A stretch of 59,962 bases of DNA from Phoronis australis (taxonomy: Eukaryota; Phoronida; Phoronidae), in contig NMRA01000188.1 in NCBI GenBank assembly GCA_002633005.1, forward strand, positions 482,921-542,882, read 5' to 3'. Within the stretch, counting starts at the first letter, position 1. Every line of letters starts with the position of its first letter. The translations under genes were made by a program, and so were the position numbers. This document shows, in pieces, positions 45,478 through 56,651 of this stretch. A model generated the notes under the pieces. It ran no database searches and was not told the origin of the DNA. It was given only the letters and a program-made list of their open reading frames with translations.

Positions 45478-47087
45478 TTAAGTGCCAATACCATACAGCT
45501 TGTCCATCATGTTGTCAGGGTACAAGCCATAGCCGAGGTTGGGAACCTGTAAATAACGGTACACATACAACCTGTAATCCTTACTGGCCAATACAATCGA
45601 ACCATCATCAAGTAGCGCCACATCAAAGCACTGGGCGTGCTTCACCTTGCTCTCAAGCGCGTTGACAAGGGTGCCATCTTGTGTGAAGATGGTCAAGTTG
45701 AAGTTGTTGTGGTTGTCAGCGATCAAGATCTCACCCACACTGTTGATGCCGACACCGATGGGGTAGTTAGTGATCCCCTCGCCACCAATCTGTCGCAGGT
45801 ACACTCCCTGGTAGCTGAACACCTTGACACAGTGAGCACGGTTGTCGCTAATGAAAATCTCCTCCTTGTCGTTGACGACAACGCCGTTAGGGAATTCCAG
45901 GTGTTTAGAGCAGCCAAACTTCTGCAGCACATTGCCTTGCTGGTCAAAGATGATGACACGCATCACCTTACACTCAACGATCACGATGCGGCCTTTATCG
46001 TCGACAGTGACGCCTCGTGGATGTTGAAGAATATTGGCACCAAACTTACGTACGAACTGGCCATACTGGTTGTAGATCTGCACTTGGTGTGTAGGGCTGC
46101 GTTCAGTCACCACAATGTCACCTGAGTTGCGGATCACCGCCACACGGTTCGGATAGAGCAGCTGACCATCGCGCTTGCCACACTCGCCAAACTGGAACTT
46201 GAACCGACCCTCTTTGTCAAAGATCTGAATGCGATGGTTGTTTGTGTCAGCAACCACAATCAGGTTCTGTGCATTGACAGCAACGCCACTGGGCTCCGTG
46301 AACTGACCCTCCAGAACACCAAACTCACCGAACTTGCAGTGGTAGATCATCTTCTGCCGTTTGATCTGGGACTTGGGTGGGTAGAGGTTAGCCGATGTGA
46401 TGAGTTTCGAGGTCAGCTCGTTAATCAACGGGTCAGCACTCGTCGAGAAGATGTCACCACCACCAGTCCCGTTCTGGAGGAGGTCCATGCCGCCAGTTGA
46501 CCACTTGTCGTAAGGGTTCTGCAACGTTTCGTGACTGACCGGGAAAAGCGAATTCAAGTTGTTCAGGCTACTGTTGGAGTCATAGCGTTTACCCAGCAAG
46601 TCCGACTCAAAGATGTTGCTGCCAACTGGGCCATTGAGACTGCCATTGAGGTGCGGGACTGGCCCCATGCCACCATGGTTCATCGGACCATTGAGGCCAC
46701 CTGCTTCCGAAATGGGCGTACCTATAGGCTTGTGGTAAGCCCGAAATCCATTCGGTCGGGCAATGGGCTGTGGCTTCTGTACTGGGGGAGGGACTTCGCT
46801 GTCCTGGCGGACGTAGCCGAACGTGTTGCGTACGCCAGTCTGGATTGCTTGGTAGTTAGAGACGAATTCCAAATCGAGACCGGACTGACCAACCTGGTCT
46901 GGCACGTATCCCATGAGCACTTGCATTTTGGAGTCGAGCAGCTGCTTAAACATGAGAACCTCAGTGATATTGGCATGCTTGACCAGCTTGTCAATGAACT
47001 CGCAGCCCTGGAACAGCTTGTCAGACGACTCCTGCACTTTCTGCAACATGCCATTAATAGACAGCTGCTTGCTGTTGTAGGCAGATT
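45478..47087 (-). CDS. brat: brat exon: coiled-coil end, linker, NHL
   Basis: The acceptor is TACCTTGCAG. It opens ESAYNSKQLSINGMLQKVQE and ends ..KLYGIGT and TAA (45480-45478). The linker (about 390-530) is rich in Gly, Asn and Pro. The whole NHL propeller is encoded without introns. Confidence 0.96.
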
Positions 47088-50000
47088 CTGCAAGGTAAAT
47101 AAACAATAAGACCAACTGTACGCAATGTGTGATAATGATTGGCATGAAAAAGGTATAATGTACTGTTGTTCACAAATAATAATTGAGTTTTCCAACATAA
47201 CCCGATTTGGATTTTGCACAAAGAAAAGTTCACCAACAAGTGATGATTTGGAAATGTAGTGAAAGAGTATATATGCCATGACCATTGTTCCTGGTTTGGT
47301 CGGAAAGTGATTATGTCACACCCCAAAATTGGAGACGAACATTATGGCGGTGGCCTATTCTCTTGTACTGACATTTCTGTTCACATCCGCTAAATTCAAC
47401 AAAAAGAATTTTTTAAGATAATGACACAGCGTCTGTGAACCATACAGATTAGTATATTAGTTATATATAAGAAGAGTTTAACTGGTGATTTTCCAGTTAC
47501 AACTTTTGACCTAAAGTAATTTCCCATAGAGAAGTGGCAAGGGTTAGAACCAAGATGGCAGAATTTCCTAGACGACCCTAATAACATGTCACACTTTGCG
47601 TTCCCTTGCAGCACTCGACACTTAGCTTAATGCCAACTCGCATTTGGTGACCTGGCAAATTTCCCAGGTCACCAAACGAAATTTGAGGTAACGAGAAATG
47701 AAAATCCCAGGTCACCGGTCCAGCCTAAAAATAGATGACTAAAAAATCGTAACATACCCCATTCTCAGCATTGTACCTCTCCAACTTCTCCCCATTAATA
47801 TACATTCATTCTCTAACCCCCCCCCCACCACCAACGAATTACAACGATCGCATACACATATGGGGAGTATTTCACTAGTCATTAAGGGCTGTTCCAGCAA
47901 AATCTGTGTGGGAGGGGGGGGAAGGCAGCTGAAATAAAAATTTATGGGTGGTTGCGTTTGATTTAAATTCAAAATGGCTGGTGGTCGTACTTCAAAAAAA
48001 TAAAAATTTACTGGTCATTGTTGTTTCATTGGGCCATAAATGTTTGATGGTGGGTAATTTTAGTAAATTTTNNNNNNNNNNNNNNNNNNNNNNNNNNNNN
48101 NNNNNNNNNNNNNNNNNNNNNNNNNNNNNNNNNNNNNNNNNNNNNNNNNNNNNNNNNNNNNNNNNNNNNNNNNNNNNNNNNNNNNNNNNNNNNNNNNNNN
48201 NNNNNNNNNNNNNNNNNNNNNNNNNNNNNNNNNNNNNNNNNNNNNNNNNNNNNNNNNNNNNNNNNNNNNNNNNNNNNNNNNNNNNNNNNNNNNNNNNNNN
48301 NNNNNNNNNNNNNNNNNNNNNNNNNNNNNNNNNNNNNNNNNNNNNNNNNNNNNNNNNNNNNNNNNNNNNNNNNNNNNNNNNNNNNNNNNNNNNNNNNNNN
48401 NNTATATAAGAAGAGTTTAACTGGTGATTTTCCAGTTACAACTTTTGACCTAAAGTAATTTCCCATAGAAAAGCGGCAAGGGTTAGAACCAAGATGGCAG
48501 AATTTCCTAGACGACCCTAATAACATGATGTCACACTTTGCGTCCCCTTGCAGCACTCGACACTTAGCTTAATGCCAACTCGCATTTGGTGACCTGGCAA
48601 ATTTCCCAGGTCACCAAACGAAATCTGAGGTAACGAGAAATGAAAATCCCAGGTCACCGGTCCAGCCTATAAATAGATGACTAAAAAATCGTAACATACC
48701 CCATTCTCAGCATTGTACCTCTCCAACTTCTGCCCATTAATATACATTCATTCTCTAACCTCCCCCCCACCACCAACGAATTACAACGATCGCATACACA
48801 TATGGGGAGTATTTCACTAATCATTAAGTGGGTTTGATGTGTGCTGACTGCTGTGGTGACAAATGTACTGATTTCCCGAAATAAACGGGACAATTGTGAA
48901 TCTAACTTGAATAATAAATCTAGGACAACTATTTGTAGCTAGTTTGAAAGTCAACACAAACTTTAAAACGAGTTTAAGGGGAATTATTGTCTGACTTTGA
49001 TACTTGCAGTGACTTGAGATTTTTTCCCGGTTGCCAAACACAGTCGAGCACTGCTATATGATTAAAGTGGTCTATTTTCATTCGTATCACAGATCTACAT
49101 ATGTGGTGATCACAATGAAAAGAAATTGGATGTGTTAAAAATGACCGCATGGGGGTCAGAGCAACTCACCCAGCTCTTTCAGCAGTTCTGCCTTCCTTTC
49201 ATCCAACATGGTGCGATAGAAGTTGTACGTCTCTGTGATCTCGTTCTGTGCTTTGTGATACTGAACCTGTAATCGGTTGGATGTGTGCTCCAGACCTACA
49301 ACAGCCGATAATTTCAACTCAACACATATTCATTTAGACAAGACAGATTTACAATACATACCAGAGTTTACTGCAGACAAGCTCAGAGAATATATTACAC
49401 AAATATCAGTTTAAGAAGCACAAATCAATACAAATACTCATTCTGGTGTAACCCATACTGCAGCCAGCGCACTAGCTGAAACTGAAACAGTCAGTATGTT
49501 CACCTGTACCCACAGGTAGGAGTTTATACTTGAAAATCTAACAAGTTACTGTTTTGGTGTCCATTTCTTTTGAAACTCGGAAAGGTTTTACAATTCAGCC
49601 ATGTATAATTTTGCCCACAAAATGCCCCCAAGAATATCTGCGGAAAAATGCTACACTCAATGGGTTTTTCTATGGGTGGCTATACGTACAGGTAACTCCA
49701 GTAGACACGTTAAAGAATGACATATAGCACAGTTCACAAATATCTTATCGAACGCATACCAATGAAGAAACTAAATTGTTAATTTTGATCATGTGAAGTG
49801 GTTGGCTCGCATTACTCGACACTCACCCTTGGAGGTACCTCGCATGTTGCCAGCCTTGACCTTCGCAGCACCAATCAGCTGCTGCAGATTCTCAACGTAT
49901 TTGGTGCCAGCTTCGTTAATTGGCTCGCAACCGTGTGTCTGGTGGTCACTGGATGCACACTCTTGACACACAGGCGTGTTACATGGGCGGCAGAAGAACT

Positions 50001-50568
50001 TCATGGGCTCATTCTTATGCAGTGTACACAACACCACTGGCTTCTCCACATCCCCATTGGCTTGACCTCCGACTTCCTTCAAGTCAGTCAAAGTCTTGAC
50101 CCGGTGACCCTCGAAGCAGTGCATGAATTGGTGTGCCATCACACAGTTTGGACAGAGGAAGTTGGCGCAGTCAGAGCAACGCGCCACCGCATTCGAATCC
50201 TTGCTCTTACAGCCGGTGCAGCTAAGCCCTGCAGTGGGGATAGACGAAGTGACTGCCTCCTGCTGCAAAACAGCGCTGACTGCGTAGTCGGGCAGCAGTC
50301 CGGACAGACCAGAGGAAGTCAACAGGGAGTCTTGGTGGCACTGTGGGCATGTTATCTTCTCAGGGACTTCTTGCAGCTTTTCCAGGCACGGCTGGCAGAA
50401 GGTATGGAAGCAGGCAAGGACTTTCGGAATGGTGAACGTCTCGTGGCACTGACTGCATGTGGTGTTGAGGCCATTAGCGGTCACCGCCGCGGGAGAGGGT
50501 TCGCTGGTAGAGGAGTTGGAGCCTGACGACAGGCTGTCACAGTGGGACACAGGTGGCGACGAAGTCAT
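45478..50568 (-). CDS. brat: Brat-type TRIM-NHL protein, 3 coding exons
   Basis: The exons on the minus strand are 50568-49827, 49295-49170 and 47087-45478. They give 825 residues, all phases matched. Domains: a RING (C38, C41, C53, H55, C58, C61, C74, C77); a first B-box from about C117; a second B-box from C181 to H212; a coiled coil (about 222-345); a Gly/Asn/Pro-rich linker; and an NHL propeller from about 537 to the end (KFGEFGVLEGQFTEPSGVAV.. and repeated NHR.QIFD, RGVTVD, NNFNLTIF). The NHL domain is nearly identical in type to Drosophila Brat, which binds RNA and represses translation with Pumilio/Nanos. Unlike Drosophila Brat this protein keeps a complete RING, so E3 ubiquitin-ligase activity is plausible. 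There is no filamin repeat, which separates it from TRIM2/3/71. Confidence 0.96.
47464..47886. repeat. Duplicated segment, copy 1
   Basis: It is nearly identical to 48403-48828, with only a few substitutions and small indels over about 425 bases. The second copy starts at the first base after the N gap. An unmerged haplotype or a scaffolding overlap is more likely than a real duplication. Confidence 0.9.
48072..48402. other. Assembly gap (331 N)
   Basis: Undetermined sequence inside the brat intron between coding exons 2 and 3. Confidence 0.99.
48403..48828. repeat. Duplicated segment, copy 2
   Basis: It mirrors 47464-47886 in the same orientation and abuts the gap on its left. Both copies hold a left terminus GCAGCACTCGACA. 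Confidence 0.9.
48550..49054. mobile_element. GCAGCACTCGAC-ended TIR element
   Basis: The left end GCAGCACTCGACA (48550; also 47608 in the duplicated copy) pairs with the right end GTCGAGCACTGC (49043-49054). Inside is GGTGACCTGG..CCAGGTCACC, a strong inverted repeat. There is no ORF and no convincing target-site duplication. It is related to the CAGGGCTCGA family. Confidence 0.55.
49170..49295 (-). CDS. brat: brat exon: coiled coil (248-290)
   Basis: The acceptor is CTGTTGTAG and the donor GCTGG|GTGAGT. It encodes LEHTSNRLQVQYHKAQNEIT.. and LDERKAELLKEL, rich in Glu, Lys and Leu. Both junctions are phase 1. Confidence 0.94.
49827..50568 (-). CDS. brat: brat exon: RING and two B-boxes (1-248)
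   Basis: It starts MTSSPPVSHCDS.. and ends ..RGTSK plus G, with donor AAGG|GTGAGT. The leader segment to about residue 35 is Ser/Pro-rich. An acceptor-like TTGTTGTACAG ends at 50589, so the exon probably begins at 50588 with 20 bases of 5' UTR. Confidence 0.95.
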
Positions 50569-50589
50569 TACAGCAATAGTGATTGCACC

Positions 50590-51950
50590 TGTACAACAAA
50601 AGAGCTTGATCAGTCAGTATCAAGGAGCAATAAAGTGGTAGAACTAATAACAGTGATTGTAATGGGGCTTAATTATTATGGCACACCATTGTTTTCACAA
50701 GGCTTGTTGAGCTCCCACACTCCTAGTCAGAGTTTGAAGAAAATATGCCAATTGCACTTTTCAGTGAGAAGCCATTATTCATCGAAATTATGACTATGAC
50801 CAATTTTTGGCAAAAACGTTGACAAAGAAAACAGAACATCAATACTGGTAGTCTTCATTTTAATATTGTATGGCACCACAGTTTAATAATGTGTGACACT
50901 TTCACATCATTGTCACACTACTTTGAACTTAAAGAAAATACTGCTCCATTGTGGAGGGAAATTGACAGACATTAATAAATTGATTGCACTGGTATCATAT
51001 CAGCAACAGAGGCGGGATTGACTGGCAAGGTTCATTTTTGGTATGTTCCTTGCTCTACTCACAAAACTAAAATTTCTATTACAATTTAAAGAGGCCTGGA
51101 ACGTGATAAACAGACTAAATTGCAATATTGAAAGTGGTCCTCTGCAACTGACACAGAATGCAACCCACACACCAAGTCATTTTAGGATTTGTTCATCAAT
51201 ATTTTTACTTTCTGATGATATCAAAGCATTTCCTTTTAGTTTCAAATTTCAAAAAATGATCTGCCACTTCGTCAACTTTTCTCCCACAAGGCAAAGCTTG
51301 TCTCCTTATTTGGTATGACAAACAACTGGCTGTGAGTACACTGATCATAAGTTGGAGGGAGATTAGAAACTCTGTGGTAACCACAGTTTTTTCTTCACTC
51401 GTATTTCTTAAAAAATCATGAATTTTGTGATTTTTCAGGAAATTTCCTAACAGGGGACATGATGTTGTGAGATGGTACTTTCGTCAGGAATTGATTAAGA
51501 TATTTCTGAAGAGGTTTCGAGTTCCATGTCTCTTTAACTAAGAAGAGCACTTAGCATTTCTTCTCAGACAAAAATACAGGATCTCTTGGCAATTGGCCCG
51601 ACACTACATGAAAAGATCCTATGTCTGGATAAGGGTACTTAAGCAATACATAACAAAAAATCTAAGCATGTACAATGACTGCGTCAGATTGCAACACCAC
51701 AAGAACAGCATAGAGTCCTTAAATATAGACCTGAATATTACACCTTATCATATACGGTAAAATATCACTAGTTTTGGACAACATAAGTGTCATCCACACC
51801 CAGACCTACCCAGGAACAAGTTACTCCTGGAAAGAGGTGTTGCTAAGGTTGGACCCAGTGTGGAAGCTATTTAAACTTGTGCAATTTACCCCACTTGTGA
51901 CAACTTACCCCACATTATCAAGGTGGGATTAACTTGTGCTGTTATTGGGC
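50590..51950. other. brat intron 1, unique part
   Basis: No other gene or structured repeat was recognised here. Confidence 0.4.
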
Positions 51951-51958
51951 CACTTCTA

Positions 51959-53409
51959 ATTCCTATGTGGCCGCAAACCTGGGGCAAGGCCAAAGTAATT
52001 GTCAGTTGCAGTTACATACAGATGGGTTTTCTTTTGCATTCCAAACTCGTATTAGGTTTCGTTGTCATGCACAGAGCGATAACTTCCACCTTACCCTACC
52101 GTGTGTGTGTGTGTGTGTGTGCGTGTGCGCGAGTGGACACTCCACTTAAATATAGGGCAAATGGCAAATAGAAAGAAAACAAAATTTCTCTATCTTGGAC
52201 AGGGATGAAAGCCTGATGCCCAGTAAATATGAGGGCCAAAAAAACCATGCCAACGACAAATCCCCTATTGCACCTTATGACATTTTCAGAACATGTCACT
52301 GGCCCTCGTTTCTGAGAGAAACAATTTCCTCCACTGAATAAACGAGCACTCAGCACCTACATGATTCTTAAAACCTATGACTCTGTAACGGAAGGCATCA
52401 GATTTTTCAATGCCGACACCTTTTCTTTTCCTTTGCTAGGCAGAATACACATACCCAATGTTTCTGTTTACCTGTAAATACCAGTATTTTACCAGATTTT
52501 TTAGTCGGACCAGAATGCGTGTAGATCAGGGTGATTAGCTGCTCCCTTACCTCAATGTGTGACCCAGATCAAGGTCAAACTGGCGGCAATTTTAAGTTCC
52601 TTGGCATACGCAAAACTCTATCCTTTACCAATGGTGCAGGGATATACCAAGGTTTCAAAACCCCGCTCCCCAACTGGGCGAGTGCGCCAAAAAATCTACA
52701 AGTCCAAGCCTAAGTTCAGTCGCTCAGCCATTTTGCATCAGTCACCACAAACTTGCAGACGTCAATAAAAATGATCGTTTCGTGCGTTGATGTCGCCATC
52801 TATTAGGGTTAGTATCGTTTTCAGAAAAAGCAGAATTCCTACCAAGAAACTTTAGACGTCGATGAATTCCCAGCAACGCAAGACGTAGCCTTAGCGCAAT
52901 GCTATAATACAGCAATGCGCTGATGTGGGTCAAAGACTGACCAATAAAATCTGACACAAAATTAGTGTCATTAAAAACTACACTCTTCTTTGAGTACACT
53001 AAATTATTTACCGTTGTTGAAATCATTGGCGATTTACCATTATTCTGCTGCTAAAATTGCGCCACTATCTTTGCGTCGGCTTTCGGCACCCAGCCATGAA
53101 ATATTACGTCACCCATTGGCCAATTTCTGTATTCGCCGATTCTTCGAAGAACTCTCGTTCTTTCACCAGATTGCGTACACGTCACAACAAATTATTGTGA
53201 TTAGTTTCACTTCCTTATAAGTTTATAATATTTTAATCAGCAAACCAAATTTAAGAAGAAATTTTGCTGTCATCTTCTCCAGTGAGATGTCATAAAACTT
53301 TAGGAAATGGCGCAGGTTCATATCACGAGCGTACTGTTTTTAAAAAGCTGGCATACTTGTCTTTGGTGCAAAAGGCGGAGAATTACCCCAGAAAATGAAG
53401 TTTTTTAGA
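51959..53409. repeat. ~1.45-kb direct duplication, copy 1
   Basis: It starts ATTCCTATGTGGCCGCAAAC and includes a (GT)n tract from 52101. It ends at the single N of 53410. Copy 2 begins at the very next base. Confidence 0.93.
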
Positions 53410-53410
53410 N

Positions 53411-53550
53411 ATTCCTATGTGGCCGCAAACCTGGGGCAAGGCCGAAGTAATTGTCAGTTGCAGTTACATACAGATGGGTTTTCTTTTGCATTCCAAACTC
53501 GTATTAGGTTTCGTTGTCATGCACAGAGCGATAACTTCCGCCTTACCCTA

Positions 53551-53600
<50 letters not shown>

Positions 53601-54941
53601 GTGCGTGCATGCGTGTGGGCGCGCGCGAGAGTGGACACTCCACTTAAATATAGGGCAAGTGGCAAATAGAAAGAAAACAAAATTTCTCTATCTTGGACAG
53701 GGATGAAAGCCTGATGCCCAGTAAATATGAGGGCCAAAAAAACCATGCCAACGACAAATCCCCTATTGCACCTTATGACATTTTCAGAACATGTCACTGG
53801 CCCTCGTTTCTGAGAGAAACAATTTCCTCCACTGAATAAACGAGCACTCAGCACCTACATGATTCTTAAAACCTACGACTCTGTAATGGAAGGCATCAGA
53901 TTTTTCAATGCCAACACCTTTTCTTTTCCAATGTTTCTGTTTACCTGTAAATGCCAGTATTTTACCAGATTTTTTAGTCGGACCGGAATGCGTGTAGATC
54001 AGGGTGATTAGCTGCTCACTTACCTCAATGTCTGACCCAGATCAAGGTCAAGCAGCAGATAACCATCAGCGTCACATAATGGGTGAGATTGCAAACTTCG
54101 CCAGACTGGCGGCAATTTTAAGTTCCTTGGCATACGCAATACTCTATCCTTTACCAATGGTGCAGGGATATACCAAGGTTTCAAAATCCCGCTCCCCAAC
54201 TGGGCGAGTGCGCCAAAAAATCTACAAGTCCAAGCCTAAGTTCAGTTGCCCAGCCATTTTGCGTCAGTCACCACAAACTTGCAGACAACGTCAATAAAAA
54301 TGATCGTTTCGTGCGTTGATGTCGCCATCTATTAGGGTTAGTATCGTTTTTGGAAAAGGAAAATTCCTACCAAGAAACTTTAGACGTCGATGAATTCCCA
54401 GCAACGCAAGACGTAGCCTTAGCGCAATGCTATAATACAGCAATGCGCTGAAGTGGGTCAAAGACTGACCAATAAAATCTGACACAAAATTATTGTCATT
54501 AAAAACTACACTCTTCTTTGAATACACTAAATTATTTACCGTTGTTGAAATCATTGCCGATTTACCATTATTCTGCTGCTAAAATTGTGGCACTATCTTT
54601 GCGTCGGCTTTCGGCACCCAGCAATGAAATATTACGTCACCCATTGGCCAATTTCTGTATTCGCCGATTCTTCGAAGAACTCTCATTCTTTCACGAGGTT
54701 GCGTACACGTCACAACAAATTATTGTGATTAGTTTCACTTCCTTATAAGTTTACAATATTTTAATCAGCAAACCAAATTTAAGAACAAAACTTGCTGTCA
54801 TCTTCTCCAGTGAGATGTCATAAAACTTTAGGAAATGGCGCAGGTTCATATCACGAGCGTACTGTTTTTAAAAAGCTGGCATACTTGTCTTTGGTGCAAA
54901 AGGCGGAGAATTACCCAAGAAAATGATGTTTTTTTTTAGAT
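53411..54941. repeat. ~1.5-kb direct duplication, copy 2
   Basis: It is almost identical to copy 1 but has a longer (GT)n tract (from 53553), lacks about 20 bases near 53930 and carries an extra ~55-base stretch near 54050-54105. These are typical allelic differences. Confidence 0.93.
53553..53630. repeat. GT-rich microsatellite
   Basis: There are about 20 GT units, then a GC-interrupted purine/pyrimidine alternation (GCGTGTGCGTGCATGCGTGT). It is an expanded version of the tract at 52101-52130. Confidence 0.95.
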
Positions 54942-55170
54942 TGTTCTTCATTTAAATGGCTGTAAGGGGCAAGATGAGTCGGTCGGTTAACTCCCAGATT
55001 TTGCATGTTCCCACCCACCGATCTTTAGCTTTACATGTTGATACTAGTTTCACAACGAGGTCACGAGCAGAACTACCCGGGCTGTGTGCAATTTCGAGGA
55101 CTGTCGGAGCTCAACACAGTGGTACCTAACTGTATTTTGACAATATCTTCCTACACCTAGCTGGCTGGCT
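54450..55170 (-). repeat. Dispersed ~0.8-kb repeat, copy D (inverted)
   Basis: It is the reverse complement of the block order seen at 20.1-20.8 kb: TCTGACACAAAATTA, CATTGGCCAATTTCT, AAACTTTAGGAAATGGCGCA, CCCAGATTTTGCATG, GAGCAGAACTACCC, TACCTAACTGTATTTTGA. The 52.94-53.4-kb part of the first duplication holds a matching partial copy. Confidence 0.7.
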
Positions 55171-55179
55171 ACGCAAGAC

Positions 55180-56640
55180 GATACGTCATCCAAAACAGTA
55201 ACTAAGTTGTCATTAAAATAACATGCCGTCTTCTGTGTCTTGAAGCCAAGCCCGCCCTTTCTGCCAATCAGATTCAAAATCTCTCCTTCTCTTCTATTTT
55301 TCATAATCTGCTTGATATTTTCTTTTTTTACACTGTAGTTTGCTTTGAAGGAGGGCTGACTCTCTCTAAATAAGCCACATTCTTAAGCTTGACAAATGAA
55401 AATGAGAACACCCTAGACGATAGTATGTGCACCAGTCGTGCACAAGTTTATGCACGGATCATGATTCTGCCTCGTGCGTAGACTAGAACAGTTTTAAAGG
55501 GTTGGGAATAATACTCATTGTCTTGCCAGTGGCAACACTGAGAAACACTGTACTGCTAAATCATATGGCTGGACAAAGGAAAAAAAATAAATGCACCTGG
55601 AAATCTGGCCGCACCAAATAGACTAAACATTGCGATATTTTTATTTTGTTAATAACGATAACAAGGACAACCATTTTAATTTACATGTGTTTTCAATGTT
55701 ATTATTTATAAAATATTCTTGGCTAAAATTACACAGTACAATAAGAAGTCAGCTCCAAGAAAAATGTTAATTCAATAACTGCTGTGAGCACATGAACCGG
55801 TCTTCCGTTTTTACTCTCTTTTTCGTCGTTTCCGACTAGTCCACAAATTCCTTTGTGCACGACCCACCACATGTCCCACTCGATGTCACCTTCTGTCTAG
55901 ACGAATGGCATAACGGAACGCTTAACATCTACTGACTTAGTAGGAGCGCACTGCGCCGATCTTTTTTAATGCCGGGGCACACAGACGCGGACCAAACTTA
56001 ACCTTAAATTCATGATAAAAACGGCACAGAGAGGAGAAAACTTATTCATTTCAATATGGGAAACGATAGCGTGCTTTTGTGCTCAGAAAATTCGCTCGTT
56101 ACCTGGGCGATCGGCAAGTGAACTTCTACTCGCCCAGCACTATTTTTACTCGCATTGGCAACTGGGCGAGTGGCTGTGTATCCCTGTGGTGTACCGCAGA
56201 TATACATTTAAAAGATTGCAATAAACTTCCATGAAGAGAAGTTTTATTTGGAAGGGAAATTTTGGACCTGGTGGGGGAAAAGTCATCAGGTTTTTAAATA
56301 GACTACATAGCGGAATGCGGCTGATATTCGTTACCACAATCAAGGCAGCAGATTGTACCTATCCAAATTGTCCGCAAGACAGAGAGAACCAGTAACATCC
56401 ACTCAATAACGGGTATTTTTCAGGGGAAGTTCAACTGTAGACAGAAAACCAATTCTGAATCTAAAACAGGGTCTACATGATCAAATTTTAGGATTACACA
56501 TCAAATACTGACCCGCCCAAGTCCATATTATGACACCATGAAGAATTCATCTTCAGAAATGATAGGGATAGTATAACTGTACAGAAATCAATCAATTCAA
56601 AAGTACTTGTGGACTCAGAGATTAATGTTTTACCTTATGT
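55180..56640. other. brat intron 1, no gene seen
   Basis: AT-rich sequence without recognisable coding or structured repeats. Confidence 0.4.
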
Positions 56641-56651
56641 TTTTTACTGAC

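Noticed and set aside
45637-46125. 162-residue plus-strand frame
   Set aside because: Antisense shadow of the NHL repeats.
46531-47109. 192-residue plus-strand open frame inside the brat NHL exon
   Set aside because: It is antisense to a strongly conserved coding exon and shows no known domain; GC-rich codon shadow.
49798-50526. 242-residue plus-strand open frame over the RING/B-box exon
   Set aside because: It mirrors the minus-strand CDS, has no recognisable domain, and the zinc-ligand pattern is on the other strand.
52096-52356. Minus-strand frame with His/Thr repeat, repeated at 53543-53854
   Set aside because: The HT repeat is the (GT)n microsatellite; the second copy exists only because the segment is duplicated.
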